A stretch of DNA of 64,000 nucleotides from the NCBI GenBank assembly GCA_013176395.1, contig JABMLP010000003.1, positions 310,001 through 374,000 of the forward strand, read 5' to 3'. Positions 45,365 to 56,387 of this stretch are shown here, piece by piece. This stretch comes from Venturia oleaginea. Taxonomy: Eukaryota > Ascomycota > Dothideomycetes > Venturiales > Venturiaceae. The notes under the pieces are model-generated. The model did not search any database. It saw only the letters and a list, made by a program, of their open reading frames with translations, and was not told where the DNA came from. Position numbers and translations under genes: made by a program. Position 1 is the stretch's first letter, and each line of letters begins with the position of its first letter.

Positions 45365-45451
45365 AGAAGTCGAAAGACTATAGCAGAGCTCATTTACGAC
45401 CCAAGTCCCAGACGTATTACCATAAAAGGTGGAAAGGTCACAAACTCGTGA

Positions 45452-45819
45452 AAAGACCGAGTTGATGATGAATGGAACAAGGAAATGGCTAGAGATAAAG
45501 CAAGTAGTGGTACGATATGAAAACACGGCAATGAAAACAGCATACAAGCCTTGCAGAGTATCTTTGGGCTGTATGTGGGAAATAATATTCGACTGAAGGG
45601 TAGCTTGACTTGAAGACGCCATTATTTGACACGAGAGATGGGGCTGTCCAAGATCGCGACGCTTCATCAAACTCTTCTGGGCCGATTTTGCTGATCTGAA
45701 GTCATTGATCTGTGAGTGCGAAGAGGTCTTCGACTGATATCAGATCACACGACCAGATACCTAGCACTTGACCATCCCCTCAACGCGTCGCGAAACCTCC
45801 TCAGAACGCGTGAATCGAA
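45452..45819. other. Intergenic, 368 bp
   Basis: Between the amidohydrolase stop codon and the start of the C2H2-like regulator gene. Nothing else recognised. Confidence 0.4.
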
Positions 45820-48182
45820 ATGGTGTCTCCCGCTACTCAAAGACAGGTACAGCTAGGAATTGACACCATCATGGATCCGTTCGATATTGACAACACGCTT
45901 CTTCGTGCACACCAGCAACTACGAATGGGTATCTTCATGCCTGACATAATTCACTCGGTGAGGTATGTTCAAGGTTCCTGGCTGATGATAGTTCCCGCCA
46001 TACCCAGCACAATATGCCGTCTCGCGCTGCTCTCAAATTGCTTGGTGTACCATTTCATCACACTCACATCACGTAGTCATCGTCAGCAGGAACGATCCAC
46101 GGCGCAAGACCAAATAGCGCAGCTACCGCAACTACGAGCAAGAAAAGCTCGAACCTTCGCTGCCGCGCAAAACCTTTTCCTCAGACTGAAAGTGAGTTGG
46201 ATCTTCTCGTCTGGCATTTAGGTGTGCTTTGTCCAACATCACCTAATTCATTCGCAGGATTCTATGGATACTCAAACATTTCATCAAGTCCTCCAGGGTG
46301 TTATGGATATTCACAGCAACAAGAAGTCTACTTTTGCCGTTGTCGAGGAGCTTCGACCATTGATCGCTACCGATCACCCGCAGCTCTTCGAAGACTTTCT
46401 AGACCACATCGATCCTACGAACGACCTTCGAAGAACACGAGTCAACAATCAGACAACAACTGCTTCAGAATCATTGCCCTGCCAGCTTTTGGACGTTGTG
46501 AATAGAACCAGTGCTGATATCGAATCATCGCCCCGCCAGCCAACGAACGAAACCCTACCTGATCAGTCTCCCTACAATGCCGCACACCTCCCTCTGACTG
46601 TTGCAACTCCAACTTCCATCGCACAACCTTATCAGACTTCTTCGCCGCTCCGTCGTGTCGCCAATTTCTCTCAATCTCCGATGAAGGCGGAGAGTTTGGG
46701 TTTCGTCAAAGCGAATCCTTATGATAGCAGTCCAGGCATTGTTGGCTTGCCCGCTACCGAGTTCTACAGTCCGATTCCGCCGACATTCGCTCAGACCTTT
46801 GTGGACTATACAAATCAAGATTTCCCTCTTTTGCGATTTCCAGTGGAGACTCTCATGCCCTTTCATGGACTACCAATGCCTACAATCAGCCCAAGTGTTA
46901 TGAATGGTAAGCCTGGGAAACTCACTTGATATATTCCTTCCCGAAATCGTATGTAATGCGCTGACTTTAGACATACAGCAAGACGCCTTCCACCTGTTGG
47001 TAGATTCGGTCCAGGCACGAATCCACATAGCCCACACCCAGCCCCTCCATTGCAAATGGCACCTCCAAACGGTATGTAACCTAGGCCAATAATTAATTCG
47101 TTGCTTAAAGCATCCTGCTGCGCGTTTTAAAGTGTTCTGGTAGGCTCGAAATGCAATAGGACAGGATCGGTCGCCCGTTTTCTGACAAGAAAGAAAGTCC
47201 TTGCTAACTCCGATTGTAGCGTTTGACTTCAATGACTATCCGGAAGCGGTGTCACCATTTGTCCAAGGAGAGTTCAATTCCTTGCCGACCGAGAGTCCAG
47301 GGCCACACGACCATCGCTCTTTTTCGAGCTACGAGCACAATGTGCACAGCCCATCCAACGCCTATCCCACGCAGCCGCAACTAGAAAAATATGAAGACGC
47401 CTTTACTACACACGAACAGACGGCTGACTTTGACGCACCGAACATGCCTGTCATGCAGGCACCTCTCCAGCGTAAGCGTGGCATATCAGACCTACGCTCC
47501 AGTGCAGAGCAATCGCAGCCACGAAAAGTTTCTAAGACCAAAGCAAGAGGTCGACACTCACTTCCTAGTGTGGGAACAACGCCCGGTCGCAATGGTACGC
47601 CGCCGGATGATGAGACGAAAAAACCTTATGTACATCATATTTGCGGTCGTCGATTTACTACACTTGAGGCCGTGAAAGGACATCATCACAGCGAAGAAGA
47701 TGGACTAGGATGTTGGATTCGATATGGTGGTAAAGAGAAAGATAGAGCATGGTAAGCTCCTTGTATCAATCCTTGTTTTAGAGACTGTAGTACTAAGCCA
47801 GGTACCCAGGGACTTACATCCTTCTTGCAAAATCGAAGTCGAGGCCTCTCAGGAAGTCATTCAGGGAGTCAGTAAAGAAGCCACTTGGGAACGCACTAGC
47901 GGAGCCTCTCAAGAACCACTGCCTCCGCCTGCTACTCAGCCACGCTTGAGACCAGCTCGCAAGATTTCAAACAATACCAGCAAGAAGGATAAGGGCAAGG
48001 GCAAGGGCAAAGTCGAAGAGGAGACGGCCTCTTCAAGCGAGCTCCAGGTGGACAATAGTAGCGATGAGTTTCTCCCAGAGTTGGGAATGACTCAGAAACA
48101 GCTTAACGAGATACAAGGAACTAGACCTAAGCGTGCTGCAAGAAAGGTATCGGGAACAAAGCGTGGTGCCAAAAAGAAGTAA
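45820..48182 (+). CDS. C2H2-like zinc-finger regulator
   Basis: Exons 45820-46191, 46258-46906, 46979-47071, 47220-47751 and 47810-48182 join in frame to 672 residues. The middle is Ser/Pro-rich with short aromatic motifs (GIVGLPATEFYSPIPP). Near residue 515 a degenerate C2H2 finger reads HICGRRFTTLEAVKGHHHSE. A fungal-type block GCWIRYGGKEKDRAWDLHPSC, rebuilt by the last intron, follows. The tail is basic with KGKGKGK and KRAARK nuclear-type signals. A DNA-binding nuclear role is inferred. The N-terminal exon is the weakest part: residues about 30-75 (YVQGSWLMIVPAIPS...) may hide an unrecognised intron, and the start could be the Met at 45871. Downstream joins are consensus GT/AG. Confidence 0.68.
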
Positions 48183-49169
48183 GCACCTACATGTGCTCGC
48201 ATTCTTGGTCTTTACGTGGCCCATGTATGATTTTGAGGTTGGGGAGATCTAGCAGATGGCACTGTACAATATGGCAGGGTCGAATATGGTGTTGGAATCA
48301 CTGGGCATGACACAGATGATTTGAATGGGACTTTGGGAGTCAGAGCGTCTTGCTCTCCATGATGAGTCTTGCTAAAGAAGGTCTTGTGATTTTGGCCGGG
48401 TTGATAGCCTGTGATGAATCGAAATCGAGATTTTTAATCAAATCGGATGGGGTAAATTCTGTTCTTAATCGTAAAGCACAACTTATATTCTAAGCTCCAA
48501 GCTAGCTTCATGATTTAGGCAATGGTAAAGGGGTGGTGGTATACCGGCATTGAAGTAAAGCACACGCATTCTAAGCTGGCAGGGAGGGAAACCGGATGCG
48601 TCACTCACATCCTTGACCGCCTTATCGAAATTCTCCTGCATTACCCATTCCTCGGGCTGCATACGCGAACAGTCACGAGAGTGCAGCGAGGCCGCAGGAA
48701 TGTGGTTGAGCAAGTGTGCTACGTCCGCCAATGAGTCGTTCAACAATCATGTGGCGGGGGCGGGTTAGTAGTAGTGTTTCTACCAGTGTTTCCATGTTTC
48801 ATCGGCTATTATTGTTTCAACATGCAAAGGTTGCTCGAAGAAGGGAAGAGAGGAGCTCAGTCGAGGTGTTGGAGCGATATAAGATGATATTAACGCCGAC
48901 GTCACGTGCACGGACAGATACTAGTGAATAAGTATCGCTAACGAAATCTCATTTTTTTGCTCCGCTTCACTTCCAACCACAACTCCAAACAAATTACCCA
49001 TCAAACCACTACTCAGATATCCTTTGATTCTCCTGCAGAGAATCCGGTATCTGCTTAACTACACCCTACCACCCACACACGAAGGCGACGGACCACCGTG
49101 CCTCACCCCACTACAAACTTTTCTCCACAATCGCAGGACGACCTGTGATCCCCACACTACACCGCAATC
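48183..49169. other. Intergenic and eIF4A promoter, 1 kb
   Basis: 3' end of the C2H2-like gene, then the eIF4A upstream region. The 200 bases before the start codon are C/A-rich, as is common for leaders of highly expressed fungal genes. No gene supported. Confidence 0.45.
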
Positions 49170-50575
49170 ATGGCTGACAGCAAAGGTCTCGAGGAGGTCC
49201 CAGAGGGTATGTGAATTTCTCAGAGGAAGCAGGCTGGATTGTTGCACCTTCTTGTGCGCCGCGGACTAGTTGTGCGAAACTGTTGAGCAGAATACTGACA
49301 TTGCCACTTTTTAGGCCAAATCGAATCCAACTACGATGAGACCGTCGACTCCTTCGACTCGATGAACCTGAAAGCTGAGCTCCTCCGTGGAGTCTACGCC
49401 TACGGTTTTGAGCGCCCGTCTGCTATCCAGCAGCGTGCCATCATGCCCGTCATCAAGGGTGAGTTTGCCTACACTCGACCTTGCCCACCAAACACATACT
49501 GACCACGCGCAGGACACGATGTGATCGCACAGGCGCAATCCGGAACCGGAAAGACTGCCACCTTCTCCATTTCCGTCCTCCAGAAGATCGATCCATCCCT
49601 CAAGGCCTGCCAGGCTCTCATCCTCGCGCCCACCCGTGAGCTTGCCCAACAGATTCAGAAGGTCGTTGTTGCCATCGGTGACTTCATGAGCATTGAGTGC
49701 CACGCCTGCATTGGCGGTACCAGCGTTCGTGATGACATGAAGGCGCTCCAGGATGGTCCTCAGGTTGTTGTCGGAACACCTGGCCGTGTTCACGACATGA
49801 TCCAGCGCCGTGTCCTCAAGACCGACAGCATGAAGATGTTTGTTCTCGACGAGGCTGATGAGATGTTGTCACGCGGTTTCACTGAGCAGATCTACGATAT
49901 CTTCCAGCTGTTGCCACAGTCCACCCAGGTCGTCCTCCTCTCGGCCACCATGCCCCAGGATGTGCTCGAGGTCACCACCAAGTTCATGCGCGACCCAGTC
50001 CGTATCCTCGTCAAGAAGGCCGAACTTACCCTCGAAGGTATCAAACAGTTCTACATTGCCGTTGAGAAGGAAGATTGGAAGCTCGACACACTCTCTGATT
50101 TGTACGAGACTGTTACTATTACCCAAGCCGTCATCTTCTGCAACACCCGTAGAAAGGTCGATTGGCTCACCGACAAACTCACTGCCCGTGACTTCACTGT
50201 CTCCGCCATGCACGGTGACATGGACCAGGCCCAGCGTGATGTTATCATGAAGGAGTTCCGATCCGGGTCTTCCCGTGTTCTCATCGCCACCGATCTCCTT
50301 GCCCGTGGTATCGATGTCCAGCAGGTCTCCCTTGTCATCAACTACGATTTGCCCGCCAACCGCGAGAACTACATCCACCGAATCGGTCGTGGTGGTCGTT
50401 TCGGACGAAAGGGTGTTGCCATCAACTTCGTTACCGCTGACGACGTGCGTATGATGCGCGAAATCGAACAGTTCTACTCGACCCAAATTGAAGAGATGCC
50501 CATGAATGTGGCCGGTATGTAATAAACTGGTCTGCTCCCAAGTTCAACAACTAACTTATTACAGACCTCATTTAA
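49170..50575 (+). CDS. TIF1: Translation initiation factor eIF4A
   Basis: Exons 49170-49206, 49315-49458, 49513-50514 and 50565-50575 join to 397 residues, the normal eIF4A length. It is a DEAD-box RNA helicase that unwinds mRNA leaders in the eIF4F complex. All motifs are present: Q-motif [12 protein letters not shown], Walker [23 protein letters not shown] in [33 protein letters not shown] and [13 protein letters not shown]. The last exon adds only three residues plus stop, giving the conserved C-terminus NVADLI. Without that 50-nt intron the protein would end GM, so the small exon is well supported. Codon use is C-ending-rich, as expected for high expression. Confidence 0.97.
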
Positions 50576-51551
50576 ACGACCTTGACGACTATTTCATCTG
50601 CACCGACGTTCTCTTATTTTTCTGATATCCTAGAAGATAGTCGGGATACCCAGGAACCGGGAGGGCAGGTCGCACATTGTGCCGAGCAGTCACAGGCGAC
50701 TGCTTAAATCAAAAGTACCAAGGAGTAACGACGAATATCAAGCTCTGCATTTGGGCGTTTTCCTCTATTTTCTTCACACCTGTTTGAACAATGCCGAATC
50801 TGCAATCGATATTTCTTGTCTGGGAGGTTTTTAGACAGCAGGGACGGGTATTGCTTTCTGCTTTTCACACGGTCGCGTTGTCGGTGCTACTTGCTGCGAA
50901 TTTCCCGCGCTCATCTTCCACATTTTCTGACCCTTCCGACTCGTGGGCATGCATGTGTTTTTGTCTTGGCGACTTCTGGCCAAGGCTAGCTGTGCCTGTA
51001 ATGCTTTGTAGTTCGAGAATGAAAGGATGGAAGTTTAAAAAAGAGCTTGTGTATCGTGAGACGTGATTCCTTTTTTGCGATCGAGATTCTTTCGAGGTTC
51101 ACTAATACCGCTTCATTCTATGTTCACTCCGATTCGACTGCGCTCTATTACACAAGTTGCATCCCGTCCTGCAGCGGAGGAATTCGAAGCCCGAGTCGTT
51201 CATGTGGTAATCAGATGTTTCATTTGAAACTTTCTCGCGGTGCAATCCAACTCCCGTCTCCAAACGAAGAGCCCAATGTGGAATCAATCTTCGAGAACTC
51301 CTTCATCAGGGTTTGCTTGGTAAGATATCAAGAGAAAGGGGGCTTTCTCGCACAGTCAAAAGCCGATCGACCGGATAAACTCCGACTAATTCCATCGACC
51401 CAACTACTTAAAATGGAATACAGCAAGTATTTAAAAAGACATGTCAGGGCGAAGAAGAAAGGAAGTAGAGCGACTCGCATCCCAGTCAGCTCCTTTCGAC
51501 CACTTTCACCAAACAGACGACTCCATCAGCATTTGATCGACAGCCCCCATC
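50576..51551. other. Intergenic, 976 bp
   Basis: eIF4A 3' UTR and the promoter of the broken SDR gene. Frames here (for example 50791-51066 and the part of 51047-51571 before the SDR start) show no family motifs. Confidence 0.45.
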
Positions 51552-52345
51552 ATGTCGACTACAGCATATAAATACATCAACAAACTCCACGGGAAACGCG
51601 TCCTCATCTTTGGCGGTACAAGTGGGATCGGATTCGCTGTTGTGGAGGCCTGTATTGAACATGGCGCTACTGTCTTCATCACTGGATCCAATCCCGAGAA
51701 GCTTCAGAAGACGGTTCAGCGCTTGAAGAGCTCCTACTCCAACCTTGTCGATGAACAAGTCGCCACTCACGCATGCGATCTCGCGGACGTCAAAAATCTC
51801 GACAAGAATCTTGAGTTTCTCCTCTCCAAGGTCACCGATGGCGGGAAAACAAAACTCAACCATGTCGTCTTCACTGCTGGTGATGGGTTGAACCTGAGAC
51901 CGATCTCTGAGCTTACCGTGGAGAATTGCACAACAACTCCTATTGTGCGCCTTGTCGCGCCATTGCTTCTTTCCAAACATTTGTTGAACACCTACTAGAG
52001 AGATCGCCGGATAGCACGTTCACGTTGACCACGGGAGTGAACAGTTCCATGCCCTCCGAAGGCTGGACCATGATTGCGTGGCGTGGACAAGGTGTCGAGG
52101 GACTCATGCGAGGTCTCGCTGTCGATATGGCGCCTATCAGGGTGAATGCCGTGTCTCCTGGCGCCATCAAGACAGAGTTACTTGCCAATGTTCCCGAAGA
52201 AATGTTGAAGAGGTGGGCTGAAATGACGATGGTGAAGAGGATTGGGCGTCATGAGGATACGGCTGAGGCTTACGTTTATCTTATGAAAGATGGGTTTGTC
52301 ACTGGGACTAGGATTGATACTAGTGGTGGGAGGTTGTTGCTTTGA
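51552..52345 (+). pseudogene. Short-chain dehydrogenase, one frameshift
   Basis: Classical-type SDR of about 264 residues. The first half has the NAD(P)-binding GGTSGIGFAV (about residues 21-30), an Asp-containing ACDLADVKN and HVVFTAGDG (NAG equivalent with T). The frame stops at TAG 51996-51998. The remainder (LERSPDSTFTLTTG, VNSSMPSEGW, RVNAVSPGAIKTELL, and the final GTRIDTSGGRLLL) reads in the frame one base back, so one base appears missing near 51995. The usual Tyr-x-x-x-Lys catalytic pair is not visible: the region reads MIAWRGQGVEGL, where many members have Y-x-x-x-K. Nonstandard catalysis, or decay before the frameshift, are both possible. A base-call error is not excluded. Confidence 0.75.
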
Positions 52346-53006
52346 TTGGATGGTGAGGGCTGACTGTTTGATATATGATATGCATGTCATCGAGATTTGG
52401 AGAAGAGGCTGACAATGTTTGACGACAGAATACGACGTAAGTTTGCCATTTCTCGAACAATTTCTCTTTCTTCCTTTGACGCGTTGCAGTTTGCGGCATG
52501 TATGATCCAATAACTGTCTCCATACTTGTGAACACAAGTCATTTCCTCACAATCAGAAGATGCATTCAAGAATCAAATGCATGCCGACGCCGCCCGATGC
52601 AGCACAGAAATCTTGAAGATTCGACATGATGGTTGGACGAAGAGGTGCTCAACAGCGGGTCTGCTCCGTGGCGAACTACCGAATCGAATTTCGACGTCGA
52701 CAAAACTGCCACATGATAGGCCGACAGCTCACCTCCACACTTTAACATCCTCGGGAGTCGCGAGGGCTGCCAGTTTATATTATGGTATATTTAGGTATCT
52801 TCTCCGATTCTAGACTATCGTAGCGTCTCTTGGGTATCAATATCATACCATAGTACCAGATTGACTATGAAGCTACCCCTCCCGTCAACGTCGGAAGGTG
52901 TCCAACGTGCGAGCCGCTTGGGTCTTTGAACGGGTACTCTAACTTGTTATAAGGTGAAGATAGCGCCGGATCCTTTTGTTCTTGAATTAACTTTACTTTT
53001 TATACC
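52346..53006. other. Intergenic, 661 bp
   Basis: Between the SDR relic and the serine hydrolase gene. Small minus-strand frames only; nothing recognised. Confidence 0.4.
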
Positions 53007-54248
53007 ATGGAAGCAAGACTCAATCCATTCTTCCAGGCCGCGGTGGACGCCAAAAAGGTCCCAGGCGTGGGAGCTATTGCCCTCGACAAATCAGGAAATG
53101 TGCTTTACAAAGGCACATTCGGAACGACGAATGTTAATGATCCAGAGGCTCCTCAAGTGACAGATACAACCCCAATCATCATTTGGTCATGCACCAAAAT
53201 CGTCACCACCGTCGCAGCCCTCCAACTCATGGAGCAAGGAAAACTCAAACTCGACGACGCCGTCGAAAAATACGTCCCCAAGATCAAAAAGATGCAAATC
53301 CTCGACGGCTTCGATGAACAAGGAGAACCAAAATACCGTGCTCCAAAAACAAAAGCCACAATCCTCATGCTCATGACCCACACAGCTGGATTCACCTACG
53401 ACTTCTTCGACGAGCAGTCGCTAAAATGGAGGTTCTGGTCACAGCGACAACCAGCAACCTACATATCAACAGGCGAATACGCTGACGTCGAGAACCCCCT
53501 CCTCTTCGACCCAGGCGAGCGCTTCAACTACGGCTGCAACACGGACTGGCTTGGTTTCGTAATTGAATCCATCTCAGGCCTCAAACTGGACGAATACATC
53601 CAGACGCATATCCTCGACCCCCTCCATCTCAAACACACAGGCGCCCGCCATCACACCTTGCCCAAACTCGACGTCCACTTCCGAGGCGAGGACGGCACCC
53701 TCTTTGACGAGCCCGGTCTCGATCTCAATGTTTCCCCCGAGTTTCATGGCGGTGGCCATTACCTCTCCTCCACTCTAGAAGATTTCTCGCAGTTCCTACT
53801 CACGCTATTGAATAATGGACAACATCCCCTGTCCAAAACGCGTATTCTCAACGAAGAAACAGTAAAAGAATACCTCTTCACCGATCAAGTCCATAAAATC
53901 TGTTCCAACGACGGAATCGGCGATGTAAAAGCTCACATCCCCCAAGTCTCCGCCAACGGCGAATTACTCCCCGGCCTGAAGAAAGGATGGTCTTGTGGCT
54001 TGATGTTGAATCCGGAGGGCTCGTTGAAGGGGAGGAGTGCTGGGAGTGGGTTCTGGGCTGGGTTGGGTAATTCGTATTATTGGATTGATCCTAAGGCGGG
54101 AAAGTTGGGGTTGCTTGTGAGTCAGGTTCTGCCGTTTATGGATCCGCCTGTTTTGCATCTGTTTGATGAGTTGGAGAGGGCGGTGTATGGGTTTGAGAGT
54201 GCGAAGGAGGTTGGGGAGGTGGGATCGAATTTTGGGAAGAAGTTTTAG
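53007..54248 (+). CDS. Beta-lactamase-fold serine hydrolase
   Basis: A single-exon, 413-residue protein of the class C beta-lactamase/esterase (family VIII-like) group. The catalytic S-x-x-K is SCTK in PIIIWSCTKIVTTVAALQL (about residues 61-64). The Y-x-N equivalent lies in GERFNYGCNTDWLG (about residue 175). LMLMTHTAGFTYDF and a C-terminal KKGWSCGLML ... GSGFWAGLGNSYYWID block, resembling the third motif region, are present. Many fungal members act as esterases or transesterases on secondary metabolites rather than as lactamases. No signal peptide, so cytosolic. The substrate cannot be inferred, and no biosynthetic cluster is visible around it. Confidence 0.9.
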   Translation: MEARLNPFFQAAVDAKKVPGVGAIALDKSGNVLYKGTFGTTNVNDPEAPQVTDTTPIIIWSCTKIVTTVAALQLMEQGKLKLDDAVEKYVPKIKKMQILDGFDEQGEPKYRAPKTKATILMLMTHTAGFTYDFFDEQSLKWRFWSQRQPATYISTGEYADVENPLLFDPGERFNYGCNTDWLGFVIESISGLKLDEYIQTHILDPLHLKHTGARHHTLPKLDVHFRGEDGTLFDEPGLDLNVSPEFHGGGHYLSSTLEDFSQFLLTLLNNGQHPLSKTRILNEETVKEYLFTDQVHKICSNDGIGDVKAHIPQVSANGELLPGLKKGWSCGLMLNPEGSLKGRSAGSGFWAGLGNSYYWIDPKAGKLGLLVSQVLPFMDPPVLHLFDELERAVYGFESAKEVGEVGSNFGKKF

Positions 54249-54653
54249 TTTGATGGTGGCATTGTTGGGCCAGGCTGGGGACGGGCGGCTCGACATGATG
54301 ACGTGCTTCTTCGACGTGCTGTTGTTGAAGGTTGAAGAGTTGGAATGAAGTGTGTACTTTTATTGTGCCTCAGGCTCTGTTCAGTCTCATACCTACTTGG
54401 CTTCCTCGTCATACCTGTACACGTGCCTCAACATTGCCGAAAGCGGGTTGAATGCAGACGAATTGTCAATATCAGACGTATTACAACATTTGACGTTGAA
54501 CGAGCATAATCTCGACATAATCAAGTCTGAAAGCTTCTTACTCAATCATTATGGGACAAGTCACTTACTAGGTCCGATGCCAGATAGTTTTGATACATCC
54601 AACATTGCTTGCTCCTGATTGACATTTATACAATACGTTACTTATACAACATT
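54249..54653. other. Intergenic between convergent genes, 405 bp
   Basis: 3' ends of the hydrolase and of the acidic mitochondrial-type gene. A small open frame at 54352-54618 has no support. Confidence 0.4.
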
Positions 54654-56171
54654 TTAAGCTCCCTCCCGCTTCCCGGGCTGCGTTGGTTTCGATGCTTCTG
54701 CCGGCCACATCTTAGCAATGAAATCTATCATGGACTTGCCTTGGGTAGGAGAGTAGGTCTCGTTCAGCAGTACCGATCGCCGTAAATGTGCCATTGTCTC
54801 TTCTTGATCGCTTTGTCCCTGCTGTGCCAACGCCCCCTTCACAACTGGCATAGCTGGATAGATTCCTCGCATGGCTTTGCCAGCAATCTCTTCTTTGGCT
54901 TTCTCAGGCACTGGTACAAAGCCAACATCCATCTTGGGCTCCCACTCTCCCTTCTTCTCCATGATCCTGTTTGCGGTATTGCTGGCGAACTCCTCTGCCA
55001 TCCACATGACTCGCTTCTTCTCTTCCACGTCTCTGAATCTGACCACTTCTCCTCGGTAGAGTCGGCTTGCCAGTTCCGCATCATATTGGTAGTCTACATC
55101 GGCTCGTCGTCCCAATCTCCCCATGGCCTGCTTAGCGGCCGCGGCGACACCCAATTCTCCAGCACCTGTGGTGATGAATGCAGTATGAAGCTCTTCTGCC
55201 GTCATGGGCTTTGGATTGTAAGGCTTTGGTCCGGGGTTTTGCTGCTTTTCTGCCATTTCCATAGCTTCGTACGCTGCTTGCTCCCATTTGGCCGGAGCGT
55301 GCTCATCCTTGCCGGAATACAGATCCAATTCTTCGGGTTCACACTCCTCTTCCTCTCTTTCCATCTCTGCTATCTTGCCTTCCAGGTCTGCATCTTCTTC
55401 TTCTTCGTCCACGATCTTTCCGTCTTCATCCCTGACCTCCCATTTTATCTCGTTATTCACGATCCGTCCGTTTTCATCCATAACCTGCCATTCTTCCTGA
55501 ACCGGTGTGGCAACAAATTCTTCTAGTTCTACCAAGCTCTGAAGATCTGGTTCTTTCTCTTCTTTCTCCTCTTCCCCTTCTTCCTCTTCTGCCTCCTCCT
55601 TAAGTTTGGCGGATTCGGCCTCTGATGCGTCGTCCTCTCCTTCATCTTTATATCTATTCACATCCCGTCCTTGTCGACTCGGGGTAGATGCGGAATATTG
55701 ATCAGGTCGATCATCTCTACGAAGAGGTCCCCGCGAGGAGGAGCGGTCAAACGACCTTGCAGGACTTCTTTGCTGTGACGAGTAGTCATTTCGTCGCCGT
55801 GTAGAACGATCAGATAATTGAAGTGGCCGGTCTATTGAGGCTTTTGCTTCGTCTTGTTCAGAATAATGGGATCCGGTTCTGTAGATCCTCAAGGGCTTTG
55901 TCGCGATGTTCGCCGTGGTATCCTTCGGTTCATCATCATATGGCTTCAGCCCCCGAAGTCCAAAGGACGGGTCCCTCCCTCGTTCAGGAGCTCCCCTGGT
56001 GTTGAGATTGGCGATAAGACGGCCAGCTTTGGCAGAGGCCTGACGATTTGATCGGGGACGCTCATCGTCGAGACGAGACTGAGAAGTGCTAAAGGCGCAT
56101 TGAGGAGGGTTCCGTCGAGACTGTCTGATGGCGGAGCAGAGCGATGACCTTATCTGCCATTTCTGCATCAT
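54654..56171 (-). CDS. Acidic protein with mitochondrial presequence
   Basis: A 505-residue single-exon protein. The N-terminus (MMQKWQIRSSLCSAIRQSRR, then QCAFSTSQSRL) is basic, Ser-rich and free of acid, a typical mitochondrial targeting peptide with an FSTS-type cleavage region. A charged RS/RD-rich middle is followed by an extreme Glu-rich run (residues about 190-215). Next are two copies of a W-x-V-x-D-E-x-G-x-I-V motif (EEWQVMDENGRIV and KWEVRDEDGKIV). The C-terminal 190 residues look globular (AELASRLYRGEVVRFRDVEEKKRVMWMAEEF). A mitoribosome or assembly role is a guess; I do not recognise the family. It shares a 216-bp divergent promoter with CDC26. Confidence 0.8.
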   Translation of the reverse strand: MMQKWQIRSSLCSAIRQSRRNPPQCAFSTSQSRLDDERPRSNRQASAKAGRLIANLNTRGAPERGRDPSFGLRGLKPYDDEPKDTTANIATKPLRIYRTGSHYSEQDEAKASIDRPLQLSDRSTRRRNDYSSQQRSPARSFDRSSSRGPLRRDDRPDQYSASTPSRQGRDVNRYKDEGEDDASEAESAKLKEEAEEEEGEEEKEEKEPDLQSLVELEEFVATPVQEEWQVMDENGRIVNNEIKWEVRDEDGKIVDEEEEDADLEGKIAEMEREEEECEPEELDLYSGKDEHAPAKWEQAAYEAMEMAEKQQNPGPKPYNPKPMTAEELHTAFITTGAGELGVAAAAKQAMGRLGRRADVDYQYDAELASRLYRGEVVRFRDVEEKKRVMWMAEEFASNTANRIMEKKGEWEPKMDVGFVPVPEKAKEEIAGKAMRGIYPAMPVVKGALAQQGQSDQEETMAHLRRSVLLNETYSPTQGKSMIDFIAKMWPAEASKPTQPGKREGA

Positions 56172-56387
56172 GATAGCGTTGCGCGAAGCAACAATGGCAA
56201 AATAATGAGTGATTGCATACAGTCGTGATTTTTGGAGTCGCGATGATTCGGACTAGCGCCCTCGTGACTTTGCGGGACTTGGACTTCAACATCGTACTAG
56301 CCTCCATTTGCCCCTTCAAAGAAACACCATTTTTACCCGATATATTCTTGACGCGAGCATAGGTCCATTACTACAGTCCATCTCAAA

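Larger units (their letters stand above)
39191..45451 (+). pseudogene. Cytosine-deaminase-like amidohydrolase, split by copia
   Basis: Exons 39191-40201, 40291-40494 and 40542-40655 encode a metal-dependent amidohydrolase. Metal ligands are visible in SPSLCHAHIHLDKCF (H-x-H), DLHLDYHLDP and NITIGHCTRL, and an Asp in GLPTSDLF formed at the first intron join. The last exon is cut after codon 443 by the 4.7-kb element at 40656-45359. The rest of the exon resumes at 45365 in the same frame (RKTIAELIYDP...) and ends with TGA at 45449-45451. Removing the element and one copy of the duplicated gactc gives an open gene of 471 residues. The hit copy would read two bases into the LTR and stop at TGT TAG, losing the last 28 residues. 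Likely role, by family: deamination of cytosine or a related N-heterocycle; substrate uncertain. Confidence 0.88.

Noticed and set aside
47031..47071. Alternative acceptor sites for the third exon of the C2H2-like gene
   Set aside because: Only the acceptor at 46978 keeps frame into the exon starting at 47220.
49869..50486. 205-residue minus-strand open frame
   Set aside because: Antisense shadow of the eIF4A coding region, caused by its codon bias.
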